NCBI RefSeq assembly: GCF_023555385.1
Contig: NZ_JAJSED010000001.1
Coordinates: 930,001 to 994,000 of the forward strand
DNA length: 64,000 nt
DNA from: Guyparkeria hydrothermalis
GTDB lineage: Bacteria; Pseudomonadota; Gammaproteobacteria; Halothiobacillales; Halothiobacillaceae
Reading direction: 5' to 3'
Made by a program: the position numbers and the translations under genes. Below are positions 1-8,994 of this stretch, one piece after another (position 1 is the stretch's first letter; each line of letters starts with the position of its first letter). The notes below the pieces were generated by a model that was not told the origin of the DNA, made no database searches, and worked only from the letters and a program-made list of their open reading frames with translations.

Positions 1-579
1 GGCCTGCGGCCGGTCGAGCTCGTCGCGCAGCCGCTCGAGGTAGGCCAGCGCCTCAACGTCGTTGTGCACCACGCAGTCGCGCGTGATCCCGACGCTGCCG
101 TCGGCCGCGTTCGGCTTGATCAGCGCCGGGTAGAGTTCCGGCAGGATCAGCGGATCGGCGGTCAGGTCGACAAAGGTTTCGTTGGGCACCGGTATGCCGA
201 TACCCATCGCCAGCGACCGCACCATCGACTTGTCCGTGCTCAGGCCCATGGCGAAGGAACCGGCCCCGGTGAAGGGGATCTCGAGGATCTCGAGCAGTGC
301 CGCCACCAGAGTGTCGTGACGCACCACGTTGCGATAGCCGGTGTCGCAGAGGTTGAGCACCAAGTCCGGCGCGGCCTCGCGCAGGTCCTCGTACAGGCGC
401 AGGTGATCGTCGTAGTAGCTGAAGCGGAAGCCGTCCAACGGCTCGAGGGCCTCGCGCAGGCGGCGGATGTCCTCGAAATCCTCCTCGGTCAGGCGCCCCT
501 CCGGACGGTAGGGATACGGCAGGCGCGGATCGCCGAACAGCACGCCGACATGCAGCGGTGGGGTAGCGTTGCGACTCAT
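1..579 (-). CDS. D-Ala-D-Ala ligase-like ATP-grasp enzyme (3' end outside window)
   Basis: The first 193 codons of an ATP-grasp carboxylate-amine ligase are present; the C-terminal half lies beyond the window. The protein starts MSRNATPPLHVGVLFGD. It shows an N-terminal Ddl-like preATP-grasp fold ending near residue 110 (IPFTGAGS, as in Ddl) and then the nucleotide-binding loop ALIKPNAADGSVGI. The ATG overlaps the stop of the upstream GNAT gene (ATGA), so the two are translationally coupled. Family members join a carboxylate to an amine using ATP. Coupling to an acetyltransferase, next to a divergent M20 peptidase, suggests synthesis or capping of a small peptide rather than cell-wall D-Ala-D-Ala, but the substrate cannot be read from the sequence. 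Confidence 0.8.
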   Translation of the reverse strand, partial: MSRNATPPLHVGVLFGDPRLPYPYRPEGRLTEEDFEDIRRLREALEPLDGFRFSYYDDHLRLYEDLREAAPDLVLNLCDTGYRNVVRHDTLVAALLEILEIPFTGAGSFAMGLSTDKSMVRSLAMGIGIPVPNETFVDLTADPLILPELYPALIKPNAADGSVGITRDCVVHNDVEALAYLERLRDELDRPQA

Positions 580-1196
580 GAGTGTTCCCTCCCGGTGTCC
601 TGGGCCGCCGGTTGGCCGGCGTTCTCGCGCCAATGGGCCTCGCGGGAGGCCTGCGAGTCAGGGTATTCCGGCGCCAGCATCGACATCACGTACATGGAAA
701 GGTAGTGATCGTCTTCCTTGACGCTGTCCCGGCTGACCCCTTCGGTGACAAAGCCGAGTCGACGATAGAGACGCCGGGCCGGTTCGTTGCCCTTGAGCAC
801 CGTCAGCCACAGGCGGTGGAACGCGAGCACCTCGAAGCAGTAGCGCGTCAGCAGCGTCACCGCCTCCTTGCCGAAGCCCCGCCCCTTGCGAGCAATGACC
901 AGGCGACGCAGCAGCAGGGCGTCATTGGGGTCACAGTGGCCTTCCAGCACCACGAAGCCGACCGGATCGCCGGAACGCATCTCCTCGATGATCCAGTGCG
1001 TGCAGTCCGCCGTCTGCATGCAGTGCCGGTGGTCGGCGGGACTCCATTGTTCGATGTAGTCCACGTTGTCGACGTGGCGCTCGAGGTCGACGACGAATTC
1101 GATCTCCGCATCACTGGTCGAGCGCAGCCGCAACCGGCGGCCTGTCAGCACCGGCTGCGGTGGCGCCTTCCTGTTCACGTGCTCGCTCGACGGCAT
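576..1196 (-). CDS. GNAT family N-acetyltransferase
   Basis: A 206-residue Gcn5-related acetyltransferase that transfers acetyl from acetyl-CoA to an amine. The acetyl-CoA loop is visible as VIARKGRGFGKEAV, followed by the C-terminal NEPARRLYRRLGF segment typical of the RimJ/RimL-like subgroup. The start at 1196 is chosen because GGAGGG sits 7 nt upstream of that ATG; the frame stays open further upstream without a ribosome site. The gene runs into the ATP-grasp gene with a 4-base overlap. The divergent M20 peptidase gene starts about 155 bp away, so both probably share a promoter region. The substrate is unknown. Confidence 0.85.
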   Translation of the reverse strand: MPSSEHVNRKAPPQPVLTGRRLRLRSTSDAEIEFVVDLERHVDNVDYIEQWSPADHRHCMQTADCTHWIIEEMRSGDPVGFVVLEGHCDPNDALLLRRLVIARKGRGFGKEAVTLLTRYCFEVLAFHRLWLTVLKGNEPARRLYRRLGFVTEGVSRDSVKEDDHYLSMYVMSMLAPEYPDSQASREAHWRENAGQPAAQDTGREHS

Positions 1197-1351
1197 CGTG
1201 CGACCCTCCATTCGCCCCGGGGCGCGCTCGCGCCTCTCCACCGAATCTAGTCAACACCCCGCCCCCTGTCGACGGCGCGCGGCACGCCATGGCCGGGCCG
1301 TGGGCCGGTGCACTATGCTCATGTCGCGGCCGACAGATAGGAGGTCTCCTC

Positions 1352-2635
1352 ATGGTTCGACGTACGTCGTTCGCCGATGCGGACCAGATCCGCGACCGGC
1401 TGGTGTCGCTGATCCGGATTCCGTCGATCACCGGCCAGGAAGATGCGGCCATCGCCCAGATCGCGGATTGGCTGCAGGAACTGGACGCCGAAATCGACTA
1501 CTGGAACGACGGGATCGCCTCGCTGCAGCGCGACCCCCGTTACCCGGGCCACGAGGTCGAACGGGCCTGGGCACCGGTTGTGGTGGGCGTGGTGCGCGGC
1601 GACCGGCCGGGCCCGTCGGTGCTGCTCACCGGCCACGTCGACGTCGTGCCACCCGGCGACTACGGCCCTTGGAACGACGAGCCCTTCTCCGGCGTCATGC
1701 GCGACGACCGGATCTACGGCTGCGGCGCCGCCGACATGAAATCCGGCCTGATCGCGGCCATGACCGCCTTCGCCGCGTTCGCCTCCGGCGAGCGTAACTT
1801 CCCGGGTCGCGTGGTATTTGCGGCCGTGCCGGCCGAAGAGGACAGCGGACTCGGCACTTTGGCCGCCATCCGCGGCGGCTGGGACGCCGACGCGGCCATC
1901 CTTCCCGAACCGACCATCGTCGATGACATCCCGGAACTGGTGATCGCGCACGCCGGGGCGATGTCGCTGAAGATCGAGGTGCCGGGCCGCGCCGCGCACG
2001 CAAGCAATCGGCTGCAGGGCGAAAGCGCGCTCGACCACTTCATCACCCTCCTCCATGCCATGCGCGCCGACGAGCAAGCCGTGAACGCGCGCGAGACAAA
2101 CCCCCTGATGACGGCACACAAGCTCCCCTACGCCACCAACGTCGGCGTAATCAGCGGCGGGCGCTGGTCGTCGACGGTCATGGATTCGCTGGAGGCCCAG
2201 GTGCGCATCGGCGTCGCCCTGGACGAAAGCGTCGACCAGGCGGAACAGCGCTTTCGCGACGCGATCGCCAAGGCGTGTCGAAAGGATCGCTGGCTCGTGG
2301 AGAACCCCCCTCGCATCACGCGCATGGCCGCCGGCTTCGGTTCGTCGGCGACGGACCCGGACCACCCCCTGGTCACCGCGATGGTCGAATCGGCCGAGGA
2401 GGAATTCCGCCAGACCCCCGCCGTGACCGCCGCCCCCTACGGCTGCGACATGGCCGGCTGGGTTCGTCTCGCCGGCATACCCACGGTGCTCTACGGACCG
2501 GGGCGCATCGACGTCTCCCACGCCCCCAACGAATGGGTGTCCCTGGAGAGCACCTACCGCGTGGCACGCGTCATCATCCGTGCCACCGAACGCCTGCTGG
2601 AAACCGACCTCCCCACCGCCAAACCACCTGCCTGA
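1352..2635 (+). CDS. M20 family metallopeptidase (ArgE/DapE type)
   Basis: A 427-residue zinc hydrolase of the M20 family, which removes acyl or amino-acid groups from small amides and peptides. The metal-binding signatures are visible: TGHVDVVP near residue 95, the second metal aspartate in GCGAADMKSG, the catalytic glutamate pair in PAEEDSGLGT, and a late histidine in DVSHAPNEW. GGAGG lies 9 nt before the ATG at 1352. The central dimerisation/lid domain (HAGAMSLKIEVPGRAAHAS) is intact. Substrate within the acetylornithine deacetylase / succinyl-diaminopimelate desuccinylase / carboxypeptidase G2 group cannot be decided. The divergent GNAT and ATP-grasp genes suggest it may trim a product of that pair. 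Confidence 0.88.
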   Translation: MVRRTSFADADQIRDRLVSLIRIPSITGQEDAAIAQIADWLQELDAEIDYWNDGIASLQRDPRYPGHEVERAWAPVVVGVVRGDRPGPSVLLTGHVDVVPPGDYGPWNDEPFSGVMRDDRIYGCGAADMKSGLIAAMTAFAAFASGERNFPGRVVFAAVPAEEDSGLGTLAAIRGGWDADAAILPEPTIVDDIPELVIAHAGAMSLKIEVPGRAAHASNRLQGESALDHFITLLHAMRADEQAVNARETNPLMTAHKLPYATNVGVISGGRWSSTVMDSLEAQVRIGVALDESVDQAEQRFRDAIAKACRKDRWLVENPPRITRMAAGFGSSATDPDHPLVTAMVESAEEEFRQTPAVTAAPYGCDMAGWVRLAGIPTVLYGPGRIDVSHAPNEWVSLESTYRVARVIIRATERLLETDLPTAKPPA

Positions 2636-2699
2636 CCACGACCGATGCCCGGACGTGGCCACGCGTTTCCGGTTGGATCGGGAACGGACCGCCCAGGGC

Positions 2700-3458
2700 T
2701 CAGCCGAAGGCGTTGAAGAACTGCCGCGCGACCCGGCCGCTGCGCACGCCGCGGGTCTGGGCGAACTTGATGGCTTCCGCGTGCAGCTCGTCGCGGTCGC
2801 CGCTCCAGTCGTGGAAGTAGAAGTCGACGATCTCGAGGTACTCCGGCTGGCTGATCGGGTAGAACGACAGCCACAGGCCGAAGCGGTCGGAGAGCGAGAT
2901 CTTCTCCTCGACGGCATCGGTGTGGTGCAGCTCCGTGTCCACCACCCGCGCGCCGTCGTTGTCGCTCACCTGCTCGGGCAGCAGGTGTCGGCGGTTGGAA
3001 CTGGCATAGACCACCACGTTCTCCGGCGGCAGCTCCAGCGAGCCTTCCAGTACGCGCTTGAGGCCCTTGTAACGGGAATCGCCCTGCTCGAAAGACAAGT
3101 CATCGCAGAAGATGACGAACCGCTGCGGCAGGTCCAGCAGCGGGTCGATGATCTCCGGCAGATCGCCCAGGTCATCGGCGTCCACCTCGATCATCCGCAG
3201 GCCCTGATCGCCGTAGGCATTGAGCATCGCCTTGATCAGCGACGACTTGCCCGTACCGCGCGAACCCCACAGCAGCGCGTTGTTCGCGCCGCGACCATGA
3301 AGAAAACGCCTAGTGTTCTCCATCAGCGCCTGCTTCTGGCGCTCGACTCCCAGCAGCTGGTCGGGGACAACGGGATCGATACGATGCACGGACCGCAGTC
3401 GTTGCGGCCCCGAGCGCCAGATGGCGGCATGGGTGTTTTTCCAGTCGATATCTGTCAT
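2700..3458 (-). CDS. DUF815 family AAA-type ATPase
   Basis: A 252-residue P-loop ATPase. The Walker A motif is GSRGTGKSS around residue 62 and the Walker B-like strand is FVIFCDDLSFE. The C-terminal part, with SLSDRFGLWLSFYP and a basic stretch before FFNAFG, is characteristic of the DUF815 family, whose cellular role is not established. The start at 3458 (MTDIDWKN) is the conserved N terminus; no strong ribosome site is visible. The gene is convergent with the M20 peptidase gene (64 bp between stops) and divergent from the NERD gene. Confidence 0.85.
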   Translation of the reverse strand: MTDIDWKNTHAAIWRSGPQRLRSVHRIDPVVPDQLLGVERQKQALMENTRRFLHGRGANNALLWGSRGTGKSSLIKAMLNAYGDQGLRMIEVDADDLGDLPEIIDPLLDLPQRFVIFCDDLSFEQGDSRYKGLKRVLEGSLELPPENVVVYASSNRRHLLPEQVSDNDGARVVDTELHHTDAVEEKISLSDRFGLWLSFYPISQPEYLEIVDFYFHDWSGDRDELHAEAIKFAQTRGVRSGRVARQFFNAFG

Positions 3459-3681
3459 GCAACGTCGGCTCTGTTGATGCCCTTTATATGGCCAATATAC
3501 CGAAGGCCCGCCACAACCGAGCGCGAGGCCATGCGAACCTTTCACTCAACCCGTTGAAATACCGTATGGCGGTGTTGAGTGAGTCGATCCATGCTCGATT
3601 CCGCATGCATATTGCGATTATTCTTTGGTCGCATATCCGAGGCGCTCAGACGCCACGGGCAACATCGCTCAGGAGCGCTGG

Positions 3682-4653
3682 ATGATTATCAAGGAAAAGG
3701 AAAGCCCAGCCGGACAGGACGAAAGAACCAAGGCAGGGCATCAGCAGGAAAAGGACGTCGCGTTCTATTTGCGCCGCGAGTTTGGGGATGACGAGTCGAT
3801 CCTCGTGATCAACGACCTTCGTGTCGAACACAAGGGAGAACACGCTCAGATCGACCACCTCGTGGTGCATCCGTTCGGGCTCGTCATCATCGAGTCCAAG
3901 AGCATCCACGGTGAAGTAAAGGTCAACCGTCAGGGAGAGTGGTCCCGTAGCTTTCGAGGCCAGTGGTACGGCATGCCCTCTCCGGTACGGCAAGCCGAGT
4001 TGCAGGAGGAGCTTGTCAAAGACCTTCTACGTCAGAACGTTGAGAAGTTTCTGGGCAAGCTACTAGGCATCCAGACCCAGATCGGTGGGCGTGACTGGAA
4101 AACGATCTGTGCCGTGTCCAGCAGCGCGATCCTGCATCGGGACGACATGCCGCGTGCTATCGCCGATCAAGTCGTCAAAAGCGAGTTCGTCGCAAAGAAG
4201 ATTCGCGAGTTGGTCGGAACCTGGGCCGAAAGCTGGGTCAAGGCCAAGCCGCGCTTCAGCCAGCAGGAAATCGAAGGAATCGGCCGGTTCCTGGTGGAGA
4301 ACCATCAATCGCATGCCGCGGAGCCGTCCGCTACATTTACGTCACAACAACGGGATCAAATTCAGCCTACGTCGAAACCGAATGAAGCCGTTTCGGCGTC
4401 GGTTCAACCGAACAAGGCCGACGCAGCAACTCTCGCCTGCAAGAAATGCGGCGAGACAGCCGACCTTGCGGGCCAATACGGCAAATACGGCTATTACGTA
4501 CGCTGTGGATCGTGCGGGACAAACACCTCCATGAAGATGCCCTGCCCCGCCTGCCAGTCACGAAAGGTTCGGGTAAAAAAGTCCGGCCCGACTTATACCT
4601 CCAACTGCCAGGACTGCGCCAACAGTTGGGTTGTATTCCAGCAAGCCGGCTAG
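3682..4653 (+). CDS. NERD-domain protein with C-terminal zinc ribbons
   Basis: A 323-residue protein. Residues ~20-140 form a nuclease-related domain (NERD): EHAQIDHLVVHPFGLVIIE followed by SK carries the D...E-x-K catalytic pattern of the PD-(D/E)XK fold. A low-complexity linker (about 215-250) joins it to two Cys4 zinc-binding units, CKKCG...CGSCG and CPACQ...CQDC, resembling topoisomerase-type C4 fingers, so DNA binding is likely. AGGAG lies 6 nt before the ATG. Base composition is lower in G+C than the neighbours. Proteins of this architecture occur in accessory regions; a nuclease role is inferred, not shown. Confidence 0.85.
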   Translation: MIIKEKESPAGQDERTKAGHQQEKDVAFYLRREFGDDESILVINDLRVEHKGEHAQIDHLVVHPFGLVIIESKSIHGEVKVNRQGEWSRSFRGQWYGMPSPVRQAELQEELVKDLLRQNVEKFLGKLLGIQTQIGGRDWKTICAVSSSAILHRDDMPRAIADQVVKSEFVAKKIRELVGTWAESWVKAKPRFSQQEIEGIGRFLVENHQSHAAEPSATFTSQQRDQIQPTSKPNEAVSASVQPNKADAATLACKKCGETADLAGQYGKYGYYVRCGSCGTNTSMKMPCPACQSRKVRVKKSGPTYTSNCQDCANSWVVFQQAG

Positions 4654-4731
4654 CGGCTCAGAAATGACGCTCCTACGACCCAGCTCGCCCGGAAGCGGAA
4701 CCGGGTAGCACTTCCGCCGTCGTGTGGATGC

Positions 4732-5643
4732 CTAGTTATGCACCTCTTCACCTCGGCGGACCACGCTGTTCATCGACAATGACCGCCCGTTTAACTGAAG
4801 CCCGATCGCCCGGTCGTTTTTTGTCGCACTGATATGAAGATGTGGTTCAAGGCTGTTTCCCGAATTGCCGATTTCGGCCAACGGCTGCCCCGCCGTTACG
4901 ACCTCCCCTGGCGCCACTCTGATGCTGCCGCGCTTGAGGTGGGCCATGAAGATATCCGCCTCGTCACACCGCAACACGACATAGTTGCCCTCCGACTGCT
5001 CCGTGACCGGGTGTCCAGGCGGGTTGTCCAGCAGACCGTCGCGAACCCGGTCAATGCGTCCTTCGCACGGGCTATGAAGCGTCTCGCCGAAGATCTCGTA
5101 GGCGCTCAACGCACGCGGGGCGATACCGTCCGCCCGATTGCCAAACCGGTTCAGCTTGACGATATCGACAGCCTTCCTGTCGCTACTCAGGGCGTGGAAG
5201 GGGTTGGTGACGGCACTGCCCCCACCCTGGAGCACGTAGTAAGTGCCGGAGCGAAGCGGGAAATCGACATCAAGCGTCTCGCCCGATGGGTAATGCGACG
5301 CAATCACTAGCGCGTTCAGCACCGAGAACAAGAGAAATACCGAAGCACGCAGGACCGTGATCCCGCTGAAGCGCGTCCGAGCTTTAGAGTTGCCACGCCC
5401 CGTTCGGGGGTACAGAAACACCGCGACAACGGCAAACAAGCCAGGAAAAACGTACCGCAGGTAATAACTGGTAAAGGCCCAGCTACCCGCGAGAAACACA
5501 AAGGCCATGATGCTGCCACAAGCCAACACTAGCACTGCCCAATCGAGCCGATCTTGGGTCCCCAGACGAACCAGCCATATGAGGGCCGCACCCGCAAGGA
5601 GCAGTGGGTAAGCCGCGAACACGATAGGAAGAGTTTCACTCAC
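4732..5643 (-). CDS. Membrane-anchored M23-like (LytM) peptidase-family protein
   Basis: A 303-residue protein with about four predicted membrane segments in the first ~115 residues, followed by an M23/LytM-type beta domain. The HxH zinc motif is visible in SLEPHLHIS, and the preceding AGQPLAEIGNSGNS is the usual M23 glycine-rich loop. The first metal-ligand region reads KAVDIVKLN, with the aspartate but no clear histidine four residues earlier, so catalytic competence is uncertain. It may cut peptidoglycan peptides in the periplasm or act as an inactive scaffold. Codon use is less G+C-rich than the housekeeping genes. It stands alone, convergent with the NERD gene. Confidence 0.75.
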   Translation of the reverse strand: MSETLPIVFAAYPLLLAGAALIWLVRLGTQDRLDWAVLVLACGSIMAFVFLAGSWAFTSYYLRYVFPGLFAVVAVFLYPRTGRGNSKARTRFSGITVLRASVFLLFSVLNALVIASHYPSGETLDVDFPLRSGTYYVLQGGGSAVTNPFHALSSDRKAVDIVKLNRFGNRADGIAPRALSAYEIFGETLHSPCEGRIDRVRDGLLDNPPGHPVTEQSEGNYVVLRCDEADIFMAHLKRGSIRVAPGEVVTAGQPLAEIGNSGNSLEPHLHISATKNDRAIGLQLNGRSLSMNSVVRRGEEVHN

Positions 5644-5817
5644 CGTGCTGACTCAGAAGGGGCGAGGAGTAGCTAAAGCAGCGCGTAGGCGTCCCGCGCA
5701 AGCTCCACAGCTGCGCATCGTTCGGGAGACGCCTGTTATTCCAATCAATATCTGGCATCAGCTACCAAGAACAATGGGGTTGGGAGCTCAAATATACATG
5801 GCAGGGAGTCATCGGGC

Positions 5818-6042
5818 GGGGAAGTCCCCTTCGCCTTGCCGAGCGGCCGGGGTGCCGCAGGGTCGGGGCGGCATGGACGCCGCCCCGAGGTTCGCCGCGA
5901 CAGGACGTCGCGTCGAACCGACCCGTCCGCGGCACCCCGGACGGGAGGGAAGCCCGTAGGGCCAAGGCGAGGGGTGCCCTTCTCTTTGGGTACTTTCTCT
6001 TGGGCAAGCAAGAGAAAGTGCCTCGCACGCCGGGCTTCGCCC
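5818..6042. repeat. Nested palindromic intergenic repeat element
   Basis: The 460-bp gap 5644-6103 holds no convincing gene but contains several perfect inverted repeats: a 12-bp pair (5847-5858 with 5929-5940), a 9-bp hairpin (5864-5872 with 5879-5887, six-base loop ATGGAC), and an 11-bp hairpin (5992-6002 with 6009-6019, loop GGCAAG). The last, an ACTTTCTCTTG stem, resembles an intergenic repeat common in gammaproteobacterial genomes that is often mis-annotated as small ORFs. The outer arms at 5818-5840 and ~5960-5980 are also partly complementary. Short Arg/Pro-rich reading frames here are symmetry artefacts. Whether it is a mobile repeat, RNA structure or terminator-like is not decidable here. 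Confidence 0.7.
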
Positions 6043-6103
6043 AACACAGGACTGCATCGCGCGAGAGCGTGCGAAACCTCAGATCAAGTTTTAAAAGGCA
6101 TCT

Positions 6104-6715
6104 TTACATCAAAAACAGGGAAACTAAAGCTGATAGCAACGCTATGAAAAACAGAACATATGGAACAAGGTAACTTGAAAACCCTTCAGTTAGAGCGAAA
6201 ACTCGCGAATTTATTACAATAGCGGTCCGCCACCCTCCGATTCCATCGAATACAACTTCCTGGCTACGCTTGGGGTCGGCCCCGGTTCGTGAACTGATCC
6301 GTCCAGTATCCGTATTCCGTCCCACCTTCAAAGCCCACACACAATCGGCACGCATGTGAAGGCCACTCCAATATATTTTATCTATGTGCAAACCTTCTTC
6401 GCTGTCTTCTGCGGCTTTATTCCCCAAGGCCTTCGCGACGTATTGGTTCGCATCTTCGCGGTTTACTCTTGATAAAATTTCGACAGCATAACTGTCATGA
6501 AATTTATTCCGATTAAGAAGCCAGTATCGATACAAGAACCAGAACAATGTAACCCATGCCAATAGGGCTAAAACTTCAGGGCGGGAAAATTTCAGGCTGA
6601 TGAACTGAAGTGTCACATTGTCTGCCACCAAACTCCCGCCACCCCAGAAATAAGCAACAAAACTCAGAGAGGCCAGTGACAGATTCCGTCTTTCTGGGTT
6701 TTTATCATCAACCAC
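6104..6715 (-). CDS. Putative membrane protein of unknown function
   Basis: Not recognised. From a GTG at 6715 the product is 203 residues: a short polar start (VDDKNPERRNLSLASL), membrane segments around residues 10-30 and 45-63, a soluble middle containing HDSYAVEILSRVN and WSGLHMRADCVWALKVGR, and a C-terminal membrane segment ending in the last residues (VPYVLFFIALLSALVS). The GTG lies about 12 nt past the T-run of the terminator at 6727-6752 and has no Shine-Dalgarno sequence, so start and expression are uncertain. The frame stays open upstream, but that extension is antisense-frame lysS remnant plus terminator and is not coding. Composition is clearly more A+T-rich than the chromosome average. 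Confidence 0.6.
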   Translation of the reverse strand: MVDDKNPERRNLSLASLSFVAYFWGGGSLVADNVTLQFISLKFSRPEVLALLAWVTLFWFLYRYWLLNRNKFHDSYAVEILSRVNREDANQYVAKALGNKAAEDSEEGLHIDKIYWSGLHMRADCVWALKVGRNTDTGRISSRTGADPKRSQEVVFDGIGGWRTAIVINSRVFALTEGFSSYLVPYVLFFIALLSALVSLFLM

Positions 6716-6726
6716 ATTATCACCAT

Positions 6727-6752
6727 AAAAAAAACCCGCCACATGCGGGTTT
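6727..6752 (-). terminator. Rho-independent terminator, probably lysS's original one
   Basis: Read on the minus strand, an 8-bp stem (AAACCCGC / GCGGGTTT) with a 5-base loop is followed by a run of eight Ts. It lies about 30 bp after the stop codon of the lysS 3'-end remnant, while no comparable terminator follows the intact lysS stop at 7426. This suggests it terminated lysS before the segment 6911-7425 was inserted. Confidence 0.8.
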
Positions 6753-6779
6753 CCCTTTTTCTTTAGAAGACGCTTAATC

Positions 6780-6910
6780 TCACTCCGGCCGCATATGCGG
6801 GAACAGCAGCACGTCCCGAATTCGACGCCGAGTCGGTCAACAGTATGATTAACCGATCGATGCCGATCCCCTCCCCCGCCGTCGGCGGCATGCCGTGCTC
6901 TATCGCGCGG
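6780..6910 (-). pseudogene. Duplicated 3' end of lysS (decayed fragment)
   Basis: These 131 bp align to the last 130 bp of the intact lysS (7426-7555) with about 90% identity: roughly a dozen substitutions, most silent or conservative, plus one extra T near 6821 that breaks the frame. The end still reads LLFPHMRPE and stop. Similarity stops sharply at 6910/6911. The fragment lacks everything upstream and cannot be functional. The pattern matches a target-gene 3' end displaced by an insertion that carried its own replacement 3' end. Confidence 0.88.
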
Positions 6911-7425
6911 GGAGACACACAAGGCCCTTAAGACTCGCTCCCTTCCCGCTCCGGGAGTTCTTCATTTTTACTGTGGTGGTAGTAGAGGTACGCCATTCCA
7001 ACAGGAGCTATAAAAATAGCAAGGAACCAGCACAGCAACATTGTGAAGAGCTTAGTCACCAACATCACAAAGGCGTTCAAAAAAAACACATTTTCGCCAA
7101 CAATGAAGTCGATGACACTTTCGTACACAAAGCGTGAGTACGGATATAGAAAAGTGCTTATTGCGGCAAAGGCAACAAGGCCAAATGAAACCGTCGCGGT
7201 TTCACTTTGCATTGGCAGAACAAAAAACAAGGCAGCCATCGCCAAGCCAAACACAAACTGCCGAACGTAGTATCGAGCCGAAAGACCACCCAGAGTTTTC
7301 GAAATAACAGATCCCACTGCAAATCCTCCTTGATTTAAAACGATTCTTCCTGAAATCGGACCCCATCATGAGCCACTAGGACACTCGATGGAGATTCGAG
7401 CTTACCAAAGTTTAACCATGGAACA
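6911..7425. mobile_element. Segment flanked by the lysS 3'-end duplication (putative insertion or remnant)
   Basis: About 515 bp lies between the intact lysS stop and the sharp edge of the lysS remnant. It contains one membrane-protein gene and no integrase or transposase. With the two lysS 3' ends as direct repeats on either side, it has the layout of an element integrated at the lysS 3' end, either a remnant that lost its integrase or DNA acquired by recombination with a related lysS locus. A 5-bp inverted pair (CTCGA/TCGAG near 7387-7403) lies just after lysS. Origin is inference; the duplication is directly visible. Confidence 0.55.
6928..7317 (-). CDS. Small membrane protein, cargo of the lysS-flanked segment
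   Basis: Not recognised. A 129-residue protein with about four hydrophobic segments: YYVRQFVFGLAMAALFFVLP, VSFGLVAFAAISTFLYPYS, VFFLNAFVMLVTKLFTMLLC and FLAIFIAPVGMAYLYYHH, ending in an acidic tail (NEELPEREGSES). The start is GTG at 7317 with a strong AAGGAGG 7 nt upstream, so it is probably translated. It sits about 110 bp after lysS on the same strand with no strong terminator between, and could be read through from the lysS promoter. It nearly fills the putative inserted segment. The A+T-rich composition sets it apart from its neighbours. Confidence 0.7.
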   Translation of the reverse strand: MGSVISKTLGGLSARYYVRQFVFGLAMAALFFVLPMQSETATVSFGLVAFAAISTFLYPYSRFVYESVIDFIVGENVFFLNAFVMLVTKLFTMLLCWFLAIFIAPVGMAYLYYHHSKNEELPEREGSES

Positions 7426-8922
<1,497 letters not shown>

Positions 8923-8948
8923 GGTTCGTTTACTGCCTGAAGAAAGGG

Positions 8949-8973
8949 AAAAACGGCCGGGTCATCCCGGCCG
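8949..8973 (-). terminator. Hairpin with T-run between prfB and lysS
   Basis: On the minus strand an 8-bp GC stem (CGGCCGGG with CCCGGCCG, four-base loop) is followed by five Ts. It falls in the 72-bp gap between the prfB stop and the lysS start, so it would terminate or attenuate transcription of lysS from the prfB promoter. Confidence 0.7.
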
Positions 8974-8994
8974 GTCGATGGGCGTGTGTCGCGA

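Noticed and set aside
5745-6147. Several Arg/Pro/Gly-rich small ORFs on both strands
   Set aside because: They arise from the palindromic repeat element; composition is repetitive and they overlap each other on both strands.
6716-6922. N-terminal extension of the 6104-6715 gene back to 6922
   Set aside because: The extension runs through the terminator and the lysS remnant in a frame that is not the lysS frame, giving a Cys/Arg/Gly-rich peptide unlike a protein N terminus.
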